Below are positions 35,293 to 43,897 of a stretch of DNA of 64,000 nt, piece by piece. A program made the position numbers and the translations under genes. How positions within the stretch are numbered: the stretch's first letter is position 1; each line of letters begins with the position of its first letter. The stretch is taken from positions 1 to 64,000 of the forward strand of contig NZ_WIXJ01000006.1 of the NCBI RefSeq assembly GCF_009617575.1, written 5' to 3'. Source of the stretch: Rhodocyclus gracilis. Its GTDB lineage: Bacteria; Pseudomonadota; Gammaproteobacteria; Burkholderiales; Rhodocyclaceae. The notes beneath the pieces are model-generated. The model saw only the letters and a list, made by a program, of their open reading frames with translations, made no database searches and was not told the origin of the DNA.

Positions 35293-36168
35293 CTAGGTCG
35301 GGCTTCCCTCGTCGTTACTGAGTACTTCGCCGTCGCCCGCCTCGTCATACCAGCGCGGCGTGTAGACCCACGTAGCGCCGTCGCCACGCGGGAAGGCGCG
35401 CGTCTGCGACGAGCCGACGATGACCACGGTGCGCATGTCGACCTGCTCTGGCGTCACCTCGCCAAGCGTGCAGACAACGAGGCGCTCGGCCGGACGACCG
35501 ATGTCGCGGCCAAGGACGACCGGCGTCGTTGCCGGCAGGTGCCGGCGCAGCAGATCGAACGCGCGACCGAGCTGCCAGGGACGCGCCTTCGAGATCGGGT
35601 TGTAGAGCGCCAGCACCAGATCTGCCGTAGCGGCGAGTTCGAGGCGGCGCTCGATCACTTCCCAGGGTTTGAGGTTGTCGGAGAGCGACAGCACGCAGAA
35701 GTCGTGGCCGAGCGGTGCGCCGACGCGCGACGCGGCGGCCTGTGCCGCCGAGATGCCGGGAACGATGCCAACGTCCACCGCCTGCCACGCCGCTGCGTGT
35801 TCGCCGGCGGACACGCACTCGGCGTGCAGCGCCTCGATCACCGCCGTCGCCATGGCGAAGATGCCGGGATCGCCGGACGACACCACGACCACCTTGCGGC
35901 CGCTGGCAGCGAGGGCGAAAGCGTGGCGTGCGCGCTCCATCTCGACGCGGTTGTCGGAGGCGTGCAGCGTCGCCCTGAGCGGCCCGGCCAAGCGAACCGC
36001 CATCTCGACATAAGGGAAGTAGCCGATCAGGTCGTCGGCGTCGCGAAACGCCTCGGCCGCCTCCGGCGCCAGCAGGCCGGCCGATCCCGGCCCGAGACCA
36101 ACGACACGCAGCCAGCCCCCCGCCGACGCCAGCGGCGCCGCGCCGGCGCGCACCACGGGGCGACTCAC
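35293..36168 (-). CDS. cobJ: Precorrin-3B C17-methyltransferase CobJ
   Basis: A 291-residue SAM-dependent methyltransferase for ring contraction. The uroporphyrinogen-methylase fold shows [19 protein letters not shown], then [51 protein letters not shown] and [15 protein letters not shown], typical of CobJ/CbiH. The GTG at 36168 overlaps the cobI stop (GTGA); another GTG lies at 36177. CobJ normally acts on the product of CobG or CobZ. Confidence 0.94.
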   Translation of the reverse strand: MSRPVVRAGAAPLASAGGWLRVVGLGPGSAGLLAPEAAEAFRDADDLIGYFPYVEMAVRLAGPLRATLHASDNRVEMERARHAFALAASGRKVVVVSSGDPGIFAMATAVIEALHAECVSAGEHAAAWQAVDVGIVPGISAAQAAASRVGAPLGHDFCVLSLSDNLKPWEVIERRLELAATADLVLALYNPISKARPWQLGRAFDLLRRHLPATTPVVLGRDIGRPAERLVVCTLGEVTPEQVDMRTVVIVGSSQTRAFPRGDGATWVYTPRWYDEAGDGEVLSNDEGSPT

Positions 36169-36896
36169 GCCGCCCACCGTGCGCCCGGAACGAGGATCAT
36201 CGCGAAATAAGGCACGCTCGCCGGATCGATGCTCGACAGCGGCGCGATGCGCTGATTGCCCATGGTGGCGCGCTCGACGTAGTGGGCGCGGTCGAGCAAT
36301 CCAAGCTCTTCGATGACGCTGCGCACCTTGGCGAAATTACTGCCGAGCTTCATGATCGCCGCCGATTCGGTATCGGCGAGACGACGCTTCAGCTCCTCCG
36401 CCGGCAGCACGCCGGAGAGCACCGTCAGGGTCTGATTGCGATAGACCAGCGGCGTACCGACCACCGAGGCGCAAGCCAGCATCGCACACACGCCCGGCGT
36501 GACTTCGGTCTTGTAGCGGTCGGCAAGGCGGTCGTGCACGTACATGAACGAGCCGTAGAGAAAGGGATCGCCCTCGCAGACGACGGCGACATCGCGACCG
36601 GCATCGAGATGCGCGGCGACGATGGCGGCCGATTCGTCGTAGAAGGTGGCCAGCGCCGTTTCATAGCAGAAGGGCGGCGGCAGGTTTTCGGTCGTAACCG
36701 GATAAATCAGCGGTTGCACGATCTGCTCGGGCGCCAGATAACGCTCGATGATGGTAAGCGCGTTCCCTGCCTTGCCGCGCGCGGCAAAGTGCGCCACCAC
36801 GGGAGCCGCACGCAGATGGCGCAGAGCCTTCAGCGTAATCAGCTCAGGGTCGCCGGGACCGACGCCAAGGCCGAACAGTCTGCCGGTTGTGGACAT
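36165..36896 (-). CDS. cobI: Precorrin-2 C20-methyltransferase CobI
   Basis: A 243-residue methyltransferase acting on precorrin-2. It begins [23 protein letters not shown], followed by [39 protein letters not shown] and the end [20 protein letters not shown], which identify CobI/CbiL. The ATG at 36896 overlaps the cobH stop (TGATG); a GTG three bases earlier is possible. It is in a tight cobH-cobI-cobJ unit. Confidence 0.95.
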   Translation of the reverse strand: MSTTGRLFGLGVGPGDPELITLKALRHLRAAPVVAHFAARGKAGNALTIIERYLAPEQIVQPLIYPVTTENLPPPFCYETALATFYDESAAIVAAHLDAGRDVAVVCEGDPFLYGSFMYVHDRLADRYKTEVTPGVCAMLACASVVGTPLVYRNQTLTVLSGVLPAEELKRRLADTESAAIMKLGSNFAKVRSVIEELGLLDRAHYVERATMGNQRIAPLSSIDPASVPYFAMILVPGARWAA

Positions 36897-37522
36897 CACT
36901 CGTGCTCCGTACCCAGCGCGTTGAGCGCCGCCGCCGCCATCGCGCTGCCACCGCGCCGGCCGCGCACGATGACGAAGGGCACACCGCGCGAATTGGCGGC
37001 AAGTTCGTCCTTCGATTCGGCGGCGCCGACAAAGCCGACCGGGAAGCCGAGAATCAGCGCCGGCTTCGGTGCGCCCGCGTCGATCATTTCGAGCAGGCGA
37101 AAGAGCGCGGTCGGCGCGTTACCGACCGCCACCACGGCGCCGGCAAGGCGCGGCCGCCACAACTCCAGCGCCGCCGCCGAGCGCGTCGTGCCAAGCTGAC
37201 GCGCGAGTTCAGGCACCTGCGGATCGTTGAGGGTCACGATGACTTCGTTGCCGGCCGGCATGCGCGAACGCGTCACGCCATCGGCAACCATGCGGCTATC
37301 GCACAGAATCGCTGCGCCAGCGGCCAGCGCAACCCGCCCGGCGGCGCCAGCGCCCGGCGAAAAGACGAGATCGTCGACGACGTCGGGCATGCCACAGGCG
37401 TGCGCCACGCGCACCGCGAGTTTCTCCAGATCGTCGGGGATGCGCTCCAGCCGGGCTTCCGCGCGGATGATGGCGAAGGACTGGCGGTAGATGTCGTGCG
37501 CGTCGCGGCTGTAGTCGATCAT
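36896..37522 (-). CDS. cobH: Precorrin-8X methylmutase CobH
   Basis: A 208-residue mutase that moves the C11 methyl group to C12 to give hydrogenobyrinate. It has [21 protein letters not shown] and the active-site His in [34 protein letters not shown] and the C-terminal [17 protein letters not shown] plus [21 protein letters not shown] complete the CobH signature. It is first in the leftward cobHIJ run. Confidence 0.95.
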   Translation of the reverse strand: MIDYSRDAHDIYRQSFAIIRAEARLERIPDDLEKLAVRVAHACGMPDVVDDLVFSPGAGAAGRVALAAGAAILCDSRMVADGVTRSRMPAGNEVIVTLNDPQVPELARQLGTTRSAAALELWRPRLAGAVVAVGNAPTALFRLLEMIDAGAPKPALILGFPVGFVGAAESKDELAANSRGVPFVIVRGRRGGSAMAAAALNALGTEHE

Positions 37523-37546
37523 CGGAGCGTCTCGAAAAAACCGGCT

Positions 37547-37552
37547 ATTATA
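37547..37552 (-). promoter_or_regulatory. -10 box for cobH
   Basis: The minus strand reads TATAAT about 25 bases upstream of the cobH start. The -35 region is weak. The rest of the 246-base divergent gap to cobF shows no riboswitch-like structure that I can recognise. Confidence 0.5.
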
Positions 37553-37768
37553 CGCGACCGTCCGGCGCCAGCAGCGTCGGCCGCAACGGCCCGGTGCGCG
37601 CCGTCGACGCCCCAGCGCGCGCCCAGGCGCTCATCCTGCCGCCCGGCCGCCGAAACCGGTATTCCACGCTCGCCGGCGTGCGCACCGCGCAAGGAGCCGA
37701 CGCCCGACACTCTCGACTGGTGCAGACTCTGCGCGAGTAGCGACTTTCCACGATTTTCTCTGTTTACG

Positions 37769-38539
37769 ATGAAAAAAATCCTGCTCATCGGCATCGGCCC
37801 CGGCCATCCGGATTACCTGACGATGCAAGCCGTCAAGGCGTTGCGCACGGTCGACGTTTTTTTCTTTCTGGAGAAGGAAGGTCGCGGCAAGGAGGCGTTG
37901 ATCGCTGCGCGCGACACGATTCTGGCCGAATACGCTGATGCCGCGCGCTACCGCAAGGTGTTCGCGCAAAGCCCACCGCGCAGCACCGAGCAAGGCTACA
38001 CGGCCGGTGTCCGCGACTGGTACGACGACAAAGCGAAGATCATCGCCGGGCTGATCAACGACCAGTTGGCCGACGGCGAAACCGGGGCTTTCCTGATCTG
38101 GGGAGATCCCTCGCTCTACGATGGTACGCTGACCATCCTGCAAGACATCGAACGGCGCGAACTGGCGCAGTTCGACTACGCAATCATTCCGGGTATCACC
38201 AGCGTTCAGGCGCTGGCAGAAAAGCACCGGCTGACGCTCAACCGGATCGGCGAATCGATCACCATCAGCACGCCCCGCAATCTGGCGAACATGCCGGCTG
38301 CCGACATTCATAACACGGTCGTCATGCTCGATTCGAATGCAGCATTCGAGCACATCGACGACGCCCGTCTCGATATTTACTGGGCCGCGTATCTCGGCGC
38401 CGACGACGAAATGCTTGCGGCTGGCGATCTGCGCACGATCGGCCCCGAACTCGCCGAAAAAGCGCGTCAGGCGAGGGCCGAGAAAGGCTGGCTGTTCGAC
38501 ATTTATCTGCTGCGCCGGCGGAATTCGGACGCCGAATAG
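37769..38539 (+). CDS. cobF: Precorrin-6A synthase (deacetylating) CobF
   Basis: A 256-residue methyltransferase that adds the C1 methyl group with loss of acetate, an enzyme of the oxygen-type corrin pathway only. The sequence has ILLIGIGPGHPDYLTMQAV, FLIWGDPSLYDGTLTIL, AIIPGITSVQALAEKH and ITISTPRNLANMP, as in CobF. The ATG at 37769 is without a clear ribosome site. It is divergent from cobH. About 200 gene-free bases follow, with GGAGCAC/GTGCTCC inverted copies around 38606-38704. Confidence 0.93.
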   Translation: MKKILLIGIGPGHPDYLTMQAVKALRTVDVFFFLEKEGRGKEALIAARDTILAEYADAARYRKVFAQSPPRSTEQGYTAGVRDWYDDKAKIIAGLINDQLADGETGAFLIWGDPSLYDGTLTILQDIERRELAQFDYAIIPGITSVQALAEKHRLTLNRIGESITISTPRNLANMPAADIHNTVVMLDSNAAFEHIDDARLDIYWAAYLGADDEMLAAGDLRTIGPELAEKARQARAEKGWLFDIYLLRRRNSDAE

Positions 38540-38739
38540 GCGGCTTCGCTGCTCGTGATCCGGGCGCAAGGAGCCTCTTGCTTCGGCGCCCCAGCCGGTC
38601 AGGGCCGGAGCACCTCACGGTGATCACAAATCGTTGCCCCGGCCCGATCGGCTGGCGCGTGCTCCGTACTGCCTTCGATACGGTACATGCTGCGTCGGGG
38701 AGCACTTAGCCCAGCGGCCGATGCCGTACAGGCTGCCGC

Positions 38740-39513
38740 TTACGACCCGGCGCGCGTGTCGCGGCCGCGGAAGCGGCGCTGATAGTCGGCGGAGTACAGC
38801 GCGCTGTTGCTGAAGTCTTCGGCCGCCAGCGCCGGGCCGACGAGGATCAGCGCGCTGCGCTCGGGCGGCGCCTTCGCCACTTTGGCGGCGATGTCGTCGA
38901 GCGTGCCGCACACGATGCGCTCTTCCGGCCAGGTCGCCCGGTACACCACCGCCACCGGACAGTCGGCGCCGTAGTGCGGCAGCAGTTCGGCGACGATGTC
39001 GTCGAGCACGTGGATCGAGAGGTGCAGCGCCAAGGTCGCGCCGGTGGCGGCGAAGCTCGCCAGTTTTTCGCGCGGCGGCATCGCTGAGGCGCGGCCAGAG
39101 GTGCGCGTCAGTACCAGCGATTGCGCCACTTCCGGCAGCGTCAGTTCGCGCTTGAGCGCGGCGGCGGCAGCAGCAAACGAGGGCACGCCGGGCGTCACCG
39201 TGTAGGGAATACCGAGGCGGTCGAGTTCGCGCAACTGTTCGCCCATCGCGCTCCAGATCGACAGGTCGCCCGAATGCAGGCGCGCCACGTCGAGCCCAGC
39301 GGCGTGCGCGGCAGCCATTTCGGCGACGATTTCCTCGAGGCTCAGCGGCGCGGTGTCGACGACGCGCGCCCCCGGCGGGCAGTAGTCGAGGATCGCCGGG
39401 TGGATCAGCGAACCGGCGTAGAGGCAGACCGGACAGGCGGCGATGCGGTCGCGGCCGCGGACGGTGATCAGGTCGGGCGCGCCGGGGCCGGCGCCGATGA
39501 AGTGAATGCTCAT
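38740..39513 (-). CDS. cobM: Precorrin-4 C11-methyltransferase CobM
   Basis: A 257-residue methyltransferase. It shows [72 protein letters not shown] and [16 protein letters not shown], the CobM/CbiF pattern. The ATG overlaps the stop of the CbiE-like gene by four bases. It is the last gene of the leftward cobQ-cobQ-cbiE-cobM unit. Confidence 0.95.
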   Translation of the reverse strand: MSIHFIGAGPGAPDLITVRGRDRIAACPVCLYAGSLIHPAILDYCPPGARVVDTAPLSLEEIVAEMAAAHAAGLDVARLHSGDLSIWSAMGEQLRELDRLGIPYTVTPGVPSFAAAAAALKRELTLPEVAQSLVLTRTSGRASAMPPREKLASFAATGATLALHLSIHVLDDIVAELLPHYGADCPVAVVYRATWPEERIVCGTLDDIAAKVAKAPPERSALILVGPALAAEDFSNSALYSADYQRRFRGRDTRAGS

Positions 39514-40292
39514 GCGTGGGATTCCGTGTCGGGTACTGCGCGTTGCGCTGGCAGTTCGAGCGCAACGAGGTTGAGGCGGTGGATATCGTCAAAAGCGGCT
39601 GCAGAGCCGGCGGCGAAGGCGGTCTGGCCGGTGGCAGCGGCAAGCTCGGCGGCGCGCACGCTGCGCCGGCGTTCCTGCGGCCCGCCGAGCGCTTCGAGCA
39701 CATGCATCAGCGCGTCGCCGAAGCCTTGGGCGACGAGATGCGCGGCAAGTTCAGCCGGCGTCGTCTCGTCGGCGGAGAGCACGACCAGACGCGCGCCGGG
39801 AACGAGCTGGTCGGTCAGCCCGGCGAGCGGCCGACCACAGAGCGAAGCGAGCGTCGTTTGCTGCTGCGGCCAGCCGAGGCGCGCGCAGGCGAGCGCGAAC
39901 GACGACGGCGCCGGCAGACAGGCCAGCGGCACGTCGGGCAGCAACCGGCGCAGCGTGCTGCCGATGCCGAAGCAGAAGGGATCGCCCGAGGCGAGCACGA
40001 CCACCGGCCGGCCGGCGAAGTCGCGCAGCGCGGCAACACCGGCGGTGAGCGGCGACGGCCAGGCGCGCGCCTTGCCGCGAATGAGTGGCGCCGCCAGCGC
40101 CAGTTGCCGTTGGCCGCCGACGACCAGCACCGCGCCGGCGATGGCCGCCCGCGCTGCGTCACCGAGACCGGCAACGCCGTCCTCGCCGATGCCGACCAGC
40201 GTCAGCCAGGCCGGGCCGTCGGGCATCGGCGCCAAGGCGTCGAAATCGTCGAAATTGTCGACTTCGCGGCGGGAAGCCTGATCGCCGCTCAT
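39510..40292 (-). CDS. cbiE: Precorrin-6B C5-methyltransferase, CbiE domain only
   Basis: A 260-residue protein matching only the N-terminal CbiE half of Cob[73 protein letters not shown] and the end [14 protein letters not shown] ~30-residue polar N-terminal extension precedes it. CobL enzymes of this pathway are usually about 400 residues with a CbiT domain that methylates C15 and decarboxylates; that part is absent here and not found in the window. The ATG overlaps the cobQ stop. Confidence 0.9.
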   Translation of the reverse strand: MSGDQASRREVDNFDDFDALAPMPDGPAWLTLVGIGEDGVAGLGDAARAAIAGAVLVVGGQRQLALAAPLIRGKARAWPSPLTAGVAALRDFAGRPVVVLASGDPFCFGIGSTLRRLLPDVPLACLPAPSSFALACARLGWPQQQTTLASLCGRPLAGLTDQLVPGARLVVLSADETTPAELAAHLVAQGFGDALMHVLEALGGPQERRRSVRAAELAAATGQTAFAAGSAAAFDDIHRLNLVALELPAQRAVPDTESHA

Positions 40293-41971
40293 CGCGCCAG
40301 CGCCCACAAGGTATCGAGATCGAGGTCTTCGGCCAGCTGCGCGGCGAAAGCGTCGAGCGCCGCGTCGACACGTGCCTCGTAGGCGCTGGCGGGCGTCGTC
40401 CGTTCGCCCTGCCCCGCCCCGTGCTCCACCGCCTCGCCGCGCATCTGCGCCAGCCAGTGCCGGCGAAAGCCGTCGGCGGCGAACAGGCCGTGCACGTAGC
40501 TGCCCATCACCCGACCGTCGGCAGAGACGGCGCCTTCGGCGCGCTCGTGACTTCCAAGGGGTGCGATACGCGCACTGAGGTCCGCGTCTTCGCCGCTTTC
40601 GCCATCCGCGTCCACGAGACGCAGCCACGGCTGCGCCAGTGCCGCGCCCTGCGTGCGCCCCATGTGCATCTCGTAGCCAGTGACGCGCTCGCCGCTGACC
40701 CGGTCGACGGCGTCGAGGTCGAGCAGGCGCTTGTCGCCGCCGATGGTCGTTTCGAGCTCGAGCAAGCCGAGCCCTGCGCTCTCGCCGGGCGCACCCTCGA
40801 TACCCTGCGGATCGCGCACGACGCGGCCGAGCATCTGGAAGCCCGCGCACAGGCCGACGACGCGGCCGCCCTGGCGCACATGCGCGTGCAGGTCGTGCTG
40901 CCAGCCCTGTGCGCGCACGAAGTCGAGGTCGGCGCGCGTCGCCTTGGAGCCGGCGATGACGACCACGTCGGCGGCGCGCGGCACCGGCTCGCCCGGCTGC
41001 ACCCAGACGACGCGAACGCCCGGCTCGGCGGCGAGCGGGTCGAGGTCGTCGGCGTTGGCGATGCGCGGCGTGCGCAGTACGGCGATGGTCAGCGGCTTCG
41101 CCTCACCGGGCCGCGGTGGCTTCGCCACGGCGCGCGCGGCGAGGTCGAGCGCCAGCGAATCCTCCTGCGGCAGGCGCGCCGCGCCGTCGAACCAGCGCAC
41201 CAGCCCGAGCACCGGCCAGCCGGTGGCGGCACTGATGGTCGCGGCGGCCGGCGCGAACACCGCCGGGTCGCCACGGAATTTGTTGACCAGCACGCCGCCG
41301 ACGCGCGCGCGCTCGGACTCGGTCCACAGCAGGCGATGGCCGAGCACCGCCGCGCTGACGCCGCCGCGCGATTCGTCGCCGACCAGTAGCACCGGCAGGT
41401 CGGCGGCTTCGGCAAGCCCCATGTTGCTGATGTCCTGCGCGCGCAGATAGGCCTCGGCGCCGCTGCCGGCGCCTTCGATCAGCACCAGATCGGCCTCCTG
41501 CGACAGGCGTTCGAGGCTGTCGAGCACCGCCGGCAGCAGCGCCGGCTTGAGCGTCTGGTAGGCGGCAGCCGAAGCGCGACCGAGCACGCGGCCGCGCAGC
41601 ACGACCTGGCAGTCGACGTCGCTTTCGGGCTTCAACAGCACCGGGTTCATGTGCACCGAGCGTGGCGCACGGCAGGCGCGCGCCTGCAGCGCCTGCGCGC
41701 GGCCGATCTCGCCGCGCACGGGCTCGGCGCTGATGCCCGCCGCGGGAGCCGAACCCTGCTCGGGAACGTCGGCATCGACCGTCACCGCCGCGTTGTTGCT
41801 CATGTTCTGCGCCTTGAACGGACGCACGATCAACCCGCGATTGGCGAAGGCGCGGCACAGGCCGGCGACGAGCAGGCTCTTGCCCACATCCGACGAAGTG
41901 CCTTGGATCATCAGCCGGCGCGCGCGGCGCGGCGCGGCGGGCGCCGGCGTGAACGCAGCGACGTCGCTCAT
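40289..41971 (-). CDS. cobQ: Cobyric acid synthase CobQ/CbiP, downstream copy
   Basis: A 560-residue glutamine-dependent amidotransferase that amidates the b, d, e and g side chains of adenosylcobyrinate a,c-diamide. The N-terminal synthetase domain has [18 protein letters not shown] (P-loop), [35 protein letters not shown] and VLRGRVLG. The C-terminal triad glutaminase has the nucleophile Cys in [13 protein letters not shown] and His in [12 protein letters not shown]. All key residues are intact. It begins four bases after the stop of a second, very similar cobQ. Confidence 0.94.
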   Translation of the reverse strand: MSDVAAFTPAPAAPRRARRLMIQGTSSDVGKSLLVAGLCRAFANRGLIVRPFKAQNMSNNAAVTVDADVPEQGSAPAAGISAEPVRGEIGRAQALQARACRAPRSVHMNPVLLKPESDVDCQVVLRGRVLGRASAAAYQTLKPALLPAVLDSLERLSQEADLVLIEGAGSGAEAYLRAQDISNMGLAEAADLPVLLVGDESRGGVSAAVLGHRLLWTESERARVGGVLVNKFRGDPAVFAPAAATISAATGWPVLGLVRWFDGAARLPQEDSLALDLAARAVAKPPRPGEAKPLTIAVLRTPRIANADDLDPLAAEPGVRVVWVQPGEPVPRAADVVVIAGSKATRADLDFVRAQGWQHDLHAHVRQGGRVVGLCAGFQMLGRVVRDPQGIEGAPGESAGLGLLELETTIGGDKRLLDLDAVDRVSGERVTGYEMHMGRTQGAALAQPWLRLVDADGESGEDADLSARIAPLGSHERAEGAVSADGRVMGSYVHGLFAADGFRRHWLAQMRGEAVEHGAGQGERTTPASAYEARVDAALDAFAAQLAEDLDLDTLWALAR

Positions 41972-41975
41972 GCGC

Positions 41976-43661
41976 CTAGCGCGCCAGCGCCAGCAGCGCG
42001 TCGAGGTCAAGATTGGCCTCGACGTGGTCGGCGAGCGCTTCCAGCGTCGCTTCGACCTGCGCCTCGAAATCGAGCGCGGAAATCTGCGCGCCGAGTTGAC
42101 CGAGCCAGTGGCGGCGGAAACCATCGGCGGCGAACAGGCCATGCACGTAGGCGCCCATCACCCGTCCGTCGGCCGAGATGGCGCCTTCGGGCGTCTCGCG
42201 GCCGTCGCCGTCCACCAGCCGCAACCACGGCCGTTCGAGCCCCGGCCCTTGCGTGCGCCCCATGTGCATCTCGTAGCCGGTGACGCGCTCGCCGCTGACG
42301 CGGTCGATGCGGTCGATGTCGATCAGGCGCTTGTCGTCGCCGATCGTCGTATCGACGTCGAGCAGGCCGAGGCCCGCCGTTTCGCCGGGATCGCCCTCGA
42401 TGCCGAGCGGATCGCGCACGACGCGGCCGAGCATCTGGAAACCGGCGCACAGGCCCACGACGCGGCCGCCGCGGCGCACGTGCGCGCGGATGTCGATGTC
42501 CCAGCCTTCGCGGCGCAGCACGTCGAGGTCGGCGCGCGTCGTCTTCGAGCCGGGCAGCAGCACCACATCGGCGTCGGCCGGGATCGGCTCGCCGGGACGG
42601 ATCCAGCGCACGGCGACGCCGGGTTCGGCGGCGAGCGGATCGAGGTCGTCGAAATTGGCAACGCGCGACAGCTGCGGCACGACGACGGTGAGCCCGCGCC
42701 CTGCGCCCACGGCCGGCTTTTCCAGCGCCAGCGCGTCCTCGGCCGGCAGGCGACCGGCGGCGTCGAACCAGCGCACGACGCCGAGCAGCGGCCAGCCGGT
42801 CTGCTCGCTGATGACGCGGCAGCCGGGTTCGTAGAGCGAGAAATCGCCGCGAAACTTGTTCACGATGTAGCCGACGATGCGCGCGCGCTCGTCTTCGGTG
42901 TGCAGCACGTGCGTGCCGACCACCGCCGCGATGGCGCCGCCGCGGTCGTTGTCGGTGAGCACCACCACCGGCAGGTCGGCCAATTCGGCGAGCTTCATAT
43001 TGGTGATGTCGCAGTGGCGCAGGTAGACCTCGGTGCCGCTGCCGGCGCCTTCGACGATCACCAGATCGGCCTCGGCGGTGGTGCGGCGCAAGCTGTCGAG
43101 CACCGCCGGCATCAGCGTCGGCTTGAGTTCGTGGTAGTGCCGCGCCGGCCAGTTGCCAAGTGCGCGCCCGCGCAGCACCACCTGCGAGCCGACGTAGGCC
43201 TGCGGCTTCAACAGCACCGGGTTCATGTGGATCGACGGCGGCAGCTTGCAGGCGCGCGCCTGCAGCGCCTGCGCGCGGCCGATCTCGCCGCGGCGCAGTT
43301 CGCCGTCGGGGCCGGGCGGCAGGTCGGAATCGACGCTCACCGCGGCGTTGTTGCTCATGTTCTGCGCCTTGAACGGCCGCACGGCGATGCCGCGGCGCGT
43401 GTAGGCGCGGCACAGGCCGGCGACGAGCAGGCTTTTGCCCACGTCCGAACTCGTTCCCTGAATCATCAGGCAGCGCGCGCGCTTCGGCACCGCCGGATCG
43501 AGCAGCGGCACCTCGATCTGCGGCAAGAAGCGCGGCGCCGTGACTGGAGTTGAAGGCGAAGCGCAGGCGCCCGACACGCAAGCGCCTGCGGACACCTCCG
43601 CTGCAACGGACGGAACCGGCGCCACTGGTGCTGACGAAGGGGGCAATTCAGAAGAAGACAC
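41976..43661 (-). CDS. cobQ: Cobyric acid synthase CobQ/CbiP, upstream copy
   Basis: A second full-length CobQ (561 residues from the chosen start) with the same motifs as the copy downstream: [40 protein letters not shown], Cys in [13 protein letters not shown] and His in [12 protein letters not shown]. Before the domain is a ~60-residue Ser/Pro/Ala-rich extension. The GTG at 43661 is chosen because GCGAGG lies 8 bases upstream and a promoter (TTGACC, 17 bases, GATACT) would start transcription about 20 bases before it; the first ATG (43781) lies upstream of that promoter. It is divergent from bchE. Confidence 0.92.
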   Translation of the reverse strand: MSSSELPPSSAPVAPVPSVAAEVSAGACVSGACASPSTPVTAPRFLPQIEVPLLDPAVPKRARCLMIQGTSSDVGKSLLVAGLCRAYTRRGIAVRPFKAQNMSNNAAVSVDSDLPPGPDGELRRGEIGRAQALQARACKLPPSIHMNPVLLKPQAYVGSQVVLRGRALGNWPARHYHELKPTLMPAVLDSLRRTTAEADLVIVEGAGSGTEVYLRHCDITNMKLAELADLPVVVLTDNDRGGAIAAVVGTHVLHTEDERARIVGYIVNKFRGDFSLYEPGCRVISEQTGWPLLGVVRWFDAAGRLPAEDALALEKPAVGAGRGLTVVVPQLSRVANFDDLDPLAAEPGVAVRWIRPGEPIPADADVVLLPGSKTTRADLDVLRREGWDIDIRAHVRRGGRVVGLCAGFQMLGRVVRDPLGIEGDPGETAGLGLLDVDTTIGDDKRLIDIDRIDRVSGERVTGYEMHMGRTQGPGLERPWLRLVDGDGRETPEGAISADGRVMGAYVHGLFAADGFRRHWLGQLGAQISALDFEAQVEATLEALADHVEANLDLDALLALAR

Positions 43662-43688
43662 GAACGAAACCTCGCAAAGAGCCGCGCA

Positions 43689-43717
43689 AGTATCCGGACA
43701 GAGAGAGAGACGGTCAA
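43689..43717 (-). promoter_or_regulatory. Promoter for the leftward cobQ-cobQ-cbiE-cobM operon
   Basis: On the minus strand TTGACC (43717-43712), a 17-base spacer and GATACT (43694-43689) form a sigma70-type promoter. The predicted start of transcription near 43682 leaves a leader of about 20 bases before the GTG at 43661. Confidence 0.55.
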
Positions 43718-43811
43718 CGCGACAGCGCGAGGCCTCACGCGCGCGCGCGACGATCCGCCGGAAAGCCCGGCGGGCCGGCATTTGGCGGCGAAAACCACGG
43801 ACCTGTCAGGG

Positions 43812-43840
43812 TTGACGCGAGACGCCGCGCCGCGCAAAAT
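43812..43840 (+). promoter_or_regulatory. Promoter for bchE
   Basis: TTGACG (43812-43817), a 17-base spacer and CAAAAT (43835-43840) form a sigma70-type promoter. The leader would be about 50 bases. It is back-to-back with the cob promoter about 95 bases away. No TGT-N12-ACA site for a PpsR/CrtJ-type repressor is seen. Confidence 0.5.
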
Positions 43841-43897
43841 CCGCGCTCGTTTTCCCTGCCGGTATTGCGCCGGGAAATCTTTGCTCTGGAGCATCCT

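Noticed and set aside
38540-38739. Gap after cobF with GGAGCAC/GTGCTCC inverted copies as a possible mobile element or RNA gene
   Set aside because: The copies are only 7 bases and the spacing is irregular; no transposase trace or conserved RNA fold was recognised.
40289-43661. Reading one of the two cobQ genes as cobB (a,c-diamide synthase)
   Set aside because: Both have CobQ/CbiP-specific motifs such as [11 protein letters not shown] and HMNPVLLKP, so neither is a CobB.
43662-43897. PpsR/CrtJ binding sites upstream of bchE
   Set aside because: The only TGT in a suitable position (43804) is not followed by ACA after 12 bases.
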